The translations under genes were made by a program, and so were the position numbers. From Tissierellia bacterium (GTDB lineage: Bacteria; Bacillota; Clostridia; Tissierellales; Sedimentibacteraceae): a DNA stretch of 7,036 nt. Below are positions 1 through 5,744 of this stretch, piece by piece. A model generated the notes under the pieces. That model searched no databases and had not been told where the DNA came from. It saw only the letters and a list, made by a program, of their open reading frames with translations. Within the stretch, counting starts at the first letter, position 1. Every line of letters begins with the position of its first letter. The stretch covers positions 1 to 7,036 of the forward strand of contig JAQVRY010000073.1 in the NCBI GenBank assembly GCA_028700795.1, read 5' to 3'.

Positions 1-1990
1 CTTGGGCTGTTTCAATTGTCTTTGTCAGCATTCCTGCTTCTAATGGCTCATCTTCAGGCATTTTTAATGTTTCAATAATTGTTTTGACTTTATCTCCTGC
101 AAAAAGTCTCATTAAATCATCTTCTAAGGATATATAAAAGCGTGTTGAACCCGGGTCTCCCTGCCTGCCTGCACGGCCTCTGAGCTGATTGTCTATACGT
201 CTTGATTCATGGCGCTCCGTACCGATAATATGAAGTCCACCTGCTTCTATTACACTTTGTTGTTCATCTCTTAATTCGTTTTTTGATTCTTCCAATAATT
301 GTTTGTAGGTTTTACGTGCTTCGAGCACTTCCAAATCTTCTGTTTCATTAAAACCGTCAGCTTCGGCAATCAATTCATCGGAAAATCCTTTTGACTTAAG
401 TTTATGCTTTGTAATGAATTCAGGATTTCCTCCAAGGACGATGTCAGTTCCTCTTCCTGCCATGTTGGTTGCAATTGTAACAGAGCCAAGCCGGCCTGCT
501 TGTGCTACGATTTCTGCTTCCTTATCGTGCTGCTTCGCATTTAATACTTCATGCTTAATTCCTTGCTTTTTTAAAATTTTACTTAAAATTTCAGATTTTT
601 CTATAGAAATTGTACCAACTAATACCGGCTGTCCTGTTTGGTGTTTTTCAATAATTTCATTAATTACTGAGCGGAATTTTCCTATTTCTCCCTTGTAAAC
701 AACATCCTGCATATCATCTCTTACTACAGGCATATTGGTTGGGATTTCTATTACATCCACACCGTAGATTTCACGGAATTCATTTTCTTCTGTCTTTGCT
801 GTTCCTGTCATACCCGAAAGTTTTTTGTACATTCTGAAGTAATTTTGAAATGTTATGGTGGCAAGTGTTTTTGATTCTTTTCTTACTTCTATTCTCTCTT
901 TTGCTTCAATTGCTTGGTGAAGTCCGTTGGAATATCTTCTGCCGTACATAATACGTCCGGTAAATTCATCTACGATTAAAACTTCTCCGTCTTTAACAAT
1001 GTAGTCGATATCCTTCTTCATTGTGTTTTGGGCTTTTAATGCTTGATTTATATGATGCGAAATTTCCATGTTTTCCTGGTCGGCTAAATTCTCAATATTG
1101 AAATATCTTTCTGCTTTATCAATACCTCTTGCAGTAAGGGTAACATTTTTTGCTTTTTCATCATGTATAAAATCAACGGTATCGTCTTCTTCAACAGCAC
1201 CCATCATATAATCCATCTTTGATTTCTTATCTTCAGGCAATTGGATTTTTCCTTTTAAGGTAAGTACAAAGCTGTTTGCCATTTCATAAAGATCAGTTGA
1301 CTTATCGCCTTCTCCGGAAATAATCAAGGGCGTTCTTGCTTCATCTATCAATATAGAGTCAACCTCGTCTATAATACAAAAATTCAACTCGCCTTGAACC
1401 ATATCTTCCTTATGGATAACCATGTTGTCTCTTAAATAATCAAATCCAAATTCATTGTTTGTACCATATGTAATGTCTGACTTGTATGAATTTAATCTTT
1501 CTTCCTTTGTTATTCCATGGACTATGCAGCCTACAGTCAGTCCCAGAAAATTATGAACCTTTCCCATCCACTCAGCGTCACGCCTTGCTAAGTAATCATT
1601 TACTGTTACCACATGTACTCCGTTACCTTCTAAAGCATTCAAATAAACAGGCAGAGTTGATACCAATGTTTTTCCTTCTCCTGTTTTCATTTCGGCAATT
1701 CTTCCTTGATGAAGCACTATTCCGCCTAAAATTTGAACAGGATAATGCTTCTGACCTAATACCCTCCATGCAGCTTCTCTTACGACTGCAAATGCTTCCG
1801 GCAATATGTCGTCTTTTGATTCGCCGGCAGAAAGTCTTTGTCTGAATTCGAGAGTCTTATTCTTTAATTGGCTGTCAGTCAACCCTTCCATTGCCTTTTC
1901 CATAGATAACACATTGTCTACTATAGGCTGTAATCTTTTAATTTCTTTTTCGCTGTATGAACCAAAAATTTTTTCAAAAAAATTCTTCAT
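1..1990 (-). CDS. secA: Preprotein translocase ATPase SecA (partial, C-terminus beyond the window)
   Basis: SecA is the cytoplasmic ATPase motor that pushes unfolded preproteins through the SecYEG channel. The frame is open without stop or frameshift for 663 codons. Visible in order: N-terminus MKNFFEKIFGSYSEKE; Walker A MKTGEGKT (residues 101-108) of the first nucleotide-binding domain; Walker B in the SecA signature DEVDSILIDEARTPLIISG (from residue 208); the preprotein cross-linking domain (about 222-370) closing with VDEFTGRIMYGRRYS; and the second helicase-like domain with MAGRGTDIVLGG (from 510) and the arginine-finger motif QLRGRAGRQGDPGS (GRAGRQG from 605). Gram-positive SecA is about 840 residues, so roughly the last 180, holding the rest of the scaffold/wing domains and the C-terminal tail, lie off the left edge. 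The ATG is supported by GGAAGG at 1999-2004, 8 nt upstream. It starts 19 nt after the flavoprotein stop, so read-through from that gene is likely; a separate secA promoter was not identified. The identification is secure. Confidence 0.98.
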   Translation of the reverse strand, partial: MKNFFEKIFGSYSEKEIKRLQPIVDNVLSMEKAMEGLTDSQLKNKTLEFRQRLSAGESKDDILPEAFAVVREAAWRVLGQKHYPVQILGGIVLHQGRIAEMKTGEGKTLVSTLPVYLNALEGNGVHVVTVNDYLARRDAEWMGKVHNFLGLTVGCIVHGITKEERLNSYKSDITYGTNNEFGFDYLRDNMVIHKEDMVQGELNFCIIDEVDSILIDEARTPLIISGEGDKSTDLYEMANSFVLTLKGKIQLPEDKKSKMDYMMGAVEEDDTVDFIHDEKAKNVTLTARGIDKAERYFNIENLADQENMEISHHINQALKAQNTMKKDIDYIVKDGEVLIVDEFTGRIMYGRRYSNGLHQAIEAKERIEVRKESKTLATITFQNYFRMYKKLSGMTGTAKTEENEFREIYGVDVIEIPTNMPVVRDDMQDVVYKGEIGKFRSVINEIIEKHQTGQPVLVGTISIEKSEILSKILKKQGIKHEVLNAKQHDKEAEIVAQAGRLGSVTIATNMAGRGTDIVLGGNPEFITKHKLKSKGFSDELIAEADGFNETEDLEVLEARKTYKQLLEESKNELRDEQQSVIEAGGLHIIGTERHESRRIDNQLRGRAGRQGDPGSTRFYISLEDDLMRLFAGDKVKTIIETLKMPEDEPLEAGMLTKTIETAQ

Positions 1991-2009
1991 ATTAGTATCC
2001 TTCCATACA

Positions 2010-3230
2010 TTATTCAAGAGAGCTGAAATATCCTGCAGTGTAGCCGGAGCTCCATGCCCATTGAAGATTAAATCCTCCGCAGTCTCCATCTACATCAAGT
2101 ATTTCTCCGGCGAAATACAACCCTTTCACCTTTAAAGACTCTAATGTCTTAGGATTAACCTCAGAAAGTTTAATCCCTCCTGCTGTTGACTGAGCCTGCT
2201 GCCATGAATTATGTCCTGCAACTTCAAATTTCCACCCTTTTAAAATATCTATTATTTTATATATTTCTTTCTTATTTAATTTGCCGCATAATTTATTCAG
2301 CTCATCAAAACCTGCTTCGTATAAAACTACCGGAATTAATTTTTTGTTAATTAAGCCAATCATGGCCTCTTCTATAGTTTTATAGTCTATTCTTCTAAAT
2401 CTATCCTGTAGAATATCGTAAAGCTTAAGATTTGAATGATTGGGAAACATATCTATGGTTAAGTAAGTCTTGCTTTTCTTATTCAGCTCTTCAATAACCT
2501 TCCGGCTTATTTGCAGAATGGGAGGTCCTGATATACCGTAATCGGTAAAAAGTATTTCCCCCTTTTCTTCTCTTATGAGTTTATCGCCTGCATAGGCTTT
2601 TACAGTGCCGTCAAATTTAATTCCTGCTATTCTTTTAAAATATTTACCCTTTAATTTTAACTGAACTAAGGCAGGAAACGGTTCAATAATTTCATGTCCC
2701 AAGGACTTGGCTATTTCATATCCTTTCCCGTCCGAGCCAAACTGAGGACTTGCTTTTCCCCCCGTTGCCAAAACAACCCTGTCTGCAGTAATTGTATCAT
2801 TCCCAATAATACTAAATTTATCTTTGCCTTTTCTTAAGGCTGTTACGTTGAAGTCAGTCATTTCTTCAACCTTAAGCCTTTTTATCTCATATCTTAATAC
2901 ATCCAACACGCTTGAAGCCTGAAGAGAATTTGGATATACTTTGCCGCTTTCATCCACAAAGGGCAGTATGCCTAATTCATTAAAAAATATAAGTGTCTTT
3001 TCAAGGTCAAAAAATTTCATAACATCTTCTGTAAGTAATAAATTCTTTGAATGGTAGCATTCCTTTGACAGATTCATATTTGTATAATTGCACCTGCCGT
3101 TGCCGGTTGCAAGAATCTTTTTTCCTACCCTGTTCATCTTTTCATAAATAGTTACTTCCGCATCGTTCTTAGCTGCAGCTATTGCTGCAGTTAAACCGGA
3201 TGCACCTCCGCCAATTACAGCTATTTTCAT
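2010..3230 (-). CDS. HI0933/BaiN-like FAD-binding flavoprotein (COG2081, 'aminoacetone oxidase family')
   Basis: This is a complete 406-residue flavoprotein, the normal length for its family. Seen: an N-terminal Rossmann motif for FAD, IGGGASG (residues 6-12), with E30 at the usual ribose-binding acidic position; the family block RVGKKILATGNGRCNYTN (34-51); the central ATGG turn in VVLATGGKASPQFG; the DYGISGPPILQISR segment; and the C-terminal FAD-binding block FAGEILDVDGDCGGFNLQWA. There is no signal peptide or membrane segment, so it should be a cytosolic enzyme. The family is widespread and mostly of unknown substrate; Clostridium scindens BaiN, a reductase of oxo-bile-acid intermediates, belongs to it, but nothing here points to bile acids. 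The start is supported by AGGA at 3238-3241, inside the last codons of the upstream gene. Only 3 nt separate the upstream stop from this ATG, so the two flavoproteins are probably translationally coupled. The family call is firm; the reaction is unknown. Confidence 0.93.
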   Translation of the reverse strand: MKIAVIGGGASGLTAAIAAAKNDAEVTIYEKMNRVGKKILATGNGRCNYTNMNLSKECYHSKNLLLTEDVMKFFDLEKTLIFFNELGILPFVDESGKVYPNSLQASSVLDVLRYEIKRLKVEEMTDFNVTALRKGKDKFSIIGNDTITADRVVLATGGKASPQFGSDGKGYEIAKSLGHEIIEPFPALVQLKLKGKYFKRIAGIKFDGTVKAYAGDKLIREEKGEILFTDYGISGPPILQISRKVIEELNKKSKTYLTIDMFPNHSNLKLYDILQDRFRRIDYKTIEEAMIGLINKKLIPVVLYEAGFDELNKLCGKLNKKEIYKIIDILKGWKFEVAGHNSWQQAQSTAGGIKLSEVNPKTLESLKVKGLYFAGEILDVDGDCGGFNLQWAWSSGYTAGYFSSLE

Positions 3231-3233
3231 AAT

Positions 3234-4835
3234 TTATTCCTGTTCCTTAGGTTTGTATGTTTTAAGAATTTGCTCCGCCACTTTAAGTCCATCAATTGAT
3301 GCAGACATAATTCCTCCTGCATAACCTGACCCTTCACCACATGGGTAAATTCCCCTTACATTCGATTGCATTTCATCATCCCTTAAAACTCTTACAGGTG
3401 ATGATGTTCTCGTTTCAATTCCGGTAAGAAGTGTATCAGGTCTATCGTAATTTGTTAAAAACTTTCCAAAAGCAGTAATCCCTTCAACCAAGCTTTCACA
3501 TACATAGTCAGGCAGGCAATCCCATAGGTTTGCAAAAGTACAGCCTGGCCTGTATGTCGGATATATTTCGCCGAAGGATGAGGAAACTTTCTTTTCTTTA
3601 AAATCTATAAAAAGCTGCACCGGAGCGCGATAATTTCCTCCACCTGCCTCATAGGCTTTTCTTTCCCAGTATCTTTGAAATTCTACACCTGCCATTGGGT
3701 TTTCCTCACCGCCGAAATCTTCCGGATTTATCTGCACAACAACAGCAGAGTTTGCATTTTCTAAATCTCTTTCGTGAAAACTCATACCGTTTGTAACAAC
3801 TCCCTGAGATTCGGAGGCAGAGGCAGTTACAACTCCACCGGGACACATGCAAAACGTATATACGCTTCTTCCATTTTTACTTTTATGAACAAATTTATAG
3901 TCAGCAGGACCTAAAAGCGGATTGCCTGCCATTTCTCCGTACTGAGCTTCGCATATCATTTTCTGAGGGTGTTCAACTCTGACACCAATCGAAAATGGTT
4001 TAGCTATAAGTTTTACTAATTTATTGTTGAGCATTTCAAATGTATCTCTTGCGCTGTGGCCTATGGCAAGCACCAATACATCTGTTTCTATAATGTCGCT
4101 TTCAGTAACAATGCGGTAAACTGCATTATCCTTTATTATTATATCTGTTAAACATTCTTCAAATCTGAATGTTCCACCCATGCTTATTATTCTTTTTCTG
4201 ATATTTACAAGAACGTTTCTAAGAAGGTCTGTTCCAATATGAGGTTTGTTAATATATGTGATTTCTGCCGGAGCTCCTGCTTCAACGAATTCTTCCAATA
4301 CTTTTTTCCCTCGTTTTGACCTGTCTTTTATTAAAGTGTTTAGTTTGCCGTCAGAAAATGTTCCTGCTCCTCCTTCTCCAAACTGTACGTTTGAGTTAGT
4401 ATTTAAAATACCACATTTCCAAAACTTTTCAATGTCCTTGACTCTTTCCTTTACAGTCTTCCCTCTTTCAAGAATTATAGGTCTGTATCCTTTTTCTGCA
4501 AGAAGCAATGCACAAAAAAGCCCTGCGGGACCGCTTCCTACCACTACAGGTCTGTTATTTAAAAGCTTTTCTCCTGTAACCTGCACATCATATATAAATG
4601 GATCTGCAACAGAAATATTGTTGTTTCTCTTGGAAATTTTCACTTCCTTGTATGTATCAACATCTAAAGCATAAATAAACAGTATTTCATCTTTTTTCCT
4701 TGCATCTATTGATTTTCTGAAAATAGTAATTTCTTTAATCTCTTCTTTCTTGATTCTTAAAGCTTCTGCTGCTTTTATTAACAGCTCTTCCTCCTTATGA
4801 TTTATAGGCAGCTTAATTTGCTGAATTCTATACAT
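3234..4835 (-). CDS. Uncharacterised FAD-dependent dehydrogenase (COG2509 type)
   Basis: This is a complete 533-residue cytosolic oxidoreductase. Residues 1-90 form the N-terminal alpha/beta extension typical of this family (charged helix LLIKAAEALRIKKEEI, then strand ILFIYALDVDTYKEVKI). The FAD-binding Rossmann motif VVVGSGPAG follows at 97-105, with E123 in IILERG as the probable ribose contact. Other family blocks are NVQFGEGGAGTFSDGKLNT (149-167), the VLAIGHSARDTFEML segment (255-269), CMCPGGVV (329-336), ETRTSSPVRVLRD (474-486), and the C-terminal FAD-closing block GIYPCGEGSGYAGGIMSAS (495-513). The substrate and physiological role of the family are not established; annotations such as 'NAD(FAD)-utilising dehydrogenase' are by homology only. 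AGAGGTG at 4841-4847, 5 nt before the ATG, supports the start. It lies 62 nt after the Lrp-like gene and 3 nt before the second flavoprotein gene. Two flavoproteins of different families made together suggest a shared redox job, but that is inference. Confidence 0.92.
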   Translation of the reverse strand: MYRIQQIKLPINHKEEELLIKAAEALRIKKEEIKEITIFRKSIDARKKDEILFIYALDVDTYKEVKISKRNNNISVADPFIYDVQVTGEKLLNNRPVVVGSGPAGLFCALLLAEKGYRPIILERGKTVKERVKDIEKFWKCGILNTNSNVQFGEGGAGTFSDGKLNTLIKDRSKRGKKVLEEFVEAGAPAEITYINKPHIGTDLLRNVLVNIRKRIISMGGTFRFEECLTDIIIKDNAVYRIVTESDIIETDVLVLAIGHSARDTFEMLNNKLVKLIAKPFSIGVRVEHPQKMICEAQYGEMAGNPLLGPADYKFVHKSKNGRSVYTFCMCPGGVVTASASESQGVVTNGMSFHERDLENANSAVVVQINPEDFGGEENPMAGVEFQRYWERKAYEAGGGNYRAPVQLFIDFKEKKVSSSFGEIYPTYRPGCTFANLWDCLPDYVCESLVEGITAFGKFLTNYDRPDTLLTGIETRTSSPVRVLRDDEMQSNVRGIYPCGEGSGYAGGIMSASIDGLKVAEQILKTYKPKEQE

Positions 4836-4849
4836 TTGTACACCTCTTT

Positions 4850-4864
4850 AATTTTCTGTCATTT
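4850..4864. promoter_or_regulatory. Possible CodY box between the Lrp-like gene and the flavoprotein genes
   Basis: AATTTTCTGTCATTT matches 12 of 15 positions of the palindromic CodY consensus AATTTTCWGAAAATT; on the minus strand the half-site CAGAAAATT is perfect. It sits 14 nt before the start codon of the 533-residue flavoprotein gene, just upstream of its ribosome binding site. CodY represses nutrient-limitation genes in low-GC Gram-positives when branched-chain amino acids and GTP are high. Three mismatches in AT-rich DNA is weak evidence, and whether this organism has CodY is unknown. Confidence 0.25.
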
Positions 4865-4897
4865 AAAATTCTGCCATGTACCTTAATCATTTTATCC

Positions 4898-5314
4898 CTA
4901 TCGGTCTATTGGGCTTGACATTATTATATATGTTTCTGTATTGCCGTAAGACTGAATTTCCCTTACTAATTCCTCCAAAAATTTCATTTCTCTTAAGTGT
5001 GCCTTTATAATCATGCTGTGAGGACCTGTAACGTGATGGCATTTCACTATTTCTTCTGAGCTTTCAGCAAATTTTAGAAACTCCTCCTGGCTTTCAGGTC
5101 TTATTGATGCATTTATTAAAACACTAATAGGCTTACCTATCTTTTCATTGTTTATTACTGCTATATAACGCTGAATTACATCCGTGTCCTCTAATTTTTT
5201 TACTCTTTCTGCCACGGCAGGCGGGCTCAATGATACTATCTTGCCTAATTCCTTCATTGAAATTCTTCCGTTATGCTGTAATATGCTGATAATTTTTAAA
5301 TCTGTCTGATCCAT
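4898..5314 (-). CDS. Lrp/AsnC-family transcriptional regulator
   Basis: This is a complete 138-residue regulator, slightly short of the 145-165 typical of the family but with both domains present. Residues 1-50 are the AsnC-type winged helix-turn-helix: LKIISILQHNGRISMKELGK, then the recognition helix LSPPAVAERVKKLEDTDVI. Residues about 63-133 are the RAM (amino-acid-binding, oligomerisation) domain, with SVLINASIRPE, the turn HVTGPHSMIIK (94-104) and a final strand TETYIIMSS. At the RAM turn many relatives have an acidic residue followed by an aromatic (as in TGxxDY); here the sequence is GPHSM, so ligand preference may differ. Lrp/AsnC proteins form octamers or dimer chains and respond to amino acids, often regulating their own gene and a divergent neighbour. 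Here the divergent neighbour is the carboxyltransferase gene 430 bp away. GGTGG within 5321-5327, 6 nt upstream, supports the ATG. Its targets cannot be read from sequence. Confidence 0.95.
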   Translation of the reverse strand: MDQTDLKIISILQHNGRISMKELGKIVSLSPPAVAERVKKLEDTDVIQRYIAVINNEKIGKPISVLINASIRPESQEEFLKFAESSEEIVKCHHVTGPHSMIIKAHLREMKFLEELVREIQSYGNTETYIIMSSPIDR

Positions 5315-5337
5315 TTTACACCACCTTATTAAATTAT

Positions 5338-5366
5338 GTTATACTTTAAAACAGATTCTTTATAAA
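5338..5366 (-). promoter_or_regulatory. Possible sigma-A promoter of the Lrp-like gene
   Basis: Read on the minus strand, TTTATA (5361-5366, a weak -35) and TATAAC (5338-5343, one mismatch to TATAAT) are 17 nt apart. Transcription would start near 5331, giving a leader of only about 17 nt that still contains the ribosome binding site at 5321-5327. The -10 lies inside a partial palindrome GTTTTAAAGTATAAC, which could be a site for autoregulation. In such AT-rich DNA this match could be chance. Confidence 0.3.
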
Positions 5367-5500
5367 AACGACGTTGCAATAATTATATAAATTATCATGT
5401 ACAAAATCATTATAATATGCTATTGTATGTATTATTAATAAAGAAATTCGGATTATCTTAATCATCAAATAATACAATTTAATATATACAATGCCGATTA

Positions 5501-5629
5501 ATGATTATATTATTAGTGCAAGATGCCAAATGGCACGCTTCGCACCAATACAATGAATACATAAGAGCAAAGACTCCCAAGTCTTTGCATCATCGATTGC
5601 ACTCATTATATCATAAATGTAATAATCAT
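5501..5629. repeat. Multi-hairpin inverted-repeat element (MITE-like repeat or structured RNA)
   Basis: A perfect 7-bp outer stem AGTGCAA (5515-5521) / TTGCACT (5597-5603) continues inward as GATG (5522-5525) / CATC (5591-5594) across a 2-nt bulge. It continues outward with mismatches through ATAT (5507-5510) / ATAT (5608-5611). A further perfect 8-bp pair, ATGATTAT (5501-5508) / ATAATCAT (5622-5629), offers an alternative outer stem. Inside are a perfect 9-bp hairpin, arms GCAAAGACT (5567-5575) and AGTCTTTGC (5580-5588) with loop CCCA, and a short hairpin TGCC (5524-5527) / GGCA (5532-5535) that competes with the inward extension of the outer stem. The element is more GC-rich than the surrounding DNA. 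Neither orientation is followed by a T-run, so it is not a simple terminator. It resembles a small non-autonomous repeat or a leader/small RNA; the copy number needed to choose is not visible here. Confidence 0.55.
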
Positions 5630-5691
5630 ATCAAGGAAAAGAATGTAGATATGTAAGAAAGATATACTAAAGAAATATGCCCTGATTATTT

Positions 5692-5720
5692 TTGCATTTA
5701 TTTAGAGTTACTAATAAATT
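5692..5720 (+). promoter_or_regulatory. AT-rich inverted repeat and weak promoter before the carboxyltransferase gene
   Basis: ATTTATTTAG (5696-5705) and CTAATAAAT (5711-5719) form an inverted repeat with one extra base in the left arm and a 5-nt spacer AGTTA, ending 25 nt before the start codon. It overlaps a weak promoter-like pair, TTGCAT (5692-5697) and TAAATT (5715-5720), spaced 17 nt. A repressor or activator bound here would act directly on the downstream gene. There is no T-run after it, so it is not read as a terminator. The promoter match is poor and the repeat could be incidental. Confidence 0.25.
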
Positions 5721-5744
5721 TAACATAAAATAAAAGGAGAAGAT

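Larger units (their letters stand above)
5315..5744. other. AT-rich divergent intergenic region with an unexplained structured element
   Basis: This 430-bp stretch separates two divergent genes and must hold both promoters. From left to right it contains a possible promoter for the Lrp-like gene (5338-5366), a very AT-rich tract (about 5370-5500) with a small palindrome GATTA-TCT-TAATC (5451-5463) and an isolated TATAAT (5411-5416) lacking a matching -35 box, the multi-hairpin element (about 5501-5629), and an AT-rich inverted repeat just before the carboxyltransferase gene (5696-5719). No tRNA, rRNA, CRISPR repeat or recognisable riboswitch was seen. No long coding frame is present; the one small frame is described separately. 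Confidence 0.8.

Noticed and set aside
414..698. Plus-strand open frames inside secA and the flavoprotein genes (for example 414-698, 1486-1845, 4246-4674)
   Set aside because: They run antisense to strongly conserved protein-coding frames, lack convincing ribosome binding sites and have no recognisable domains.
1..1990. Possible frameshift or pseudogene in secA
   Set aside because: Codon-by-codon reading of the minus strand stays open from the ATG to the edge with all catalytic motifs in the same frame; it is only truncated by the window.
4836..4897. Terminator between the Lrp-like gene and the flavoprotein gene
   Set aside because: The 62-nt gap has only partial repeats (ATTTTCTGTCAT and AATTCTGCCAT are direct, not inverted) and no stable stem with a T-run.
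5567..5588. Perfect 9-bp hairpin as a rho-independent terminator
   Set aside because: Neither strand has a T-run after the stem, and it lies between divergent genes where no transcript should end.
5502..5616. Known riboswitch or T-box leader
   Set aside because: I could not match conserved cores of classes I know (T-box sequence, TPP, SAM-I, lysine, THF, preQ1). It may still be an RNA, but no named class is supported.
5315..5744. CRISPR array or IS element remnant
   Set aside because: There are no regularly spaced direct repeats and no transposase-like frame; the inverted repeats are short and single-copy in this window.
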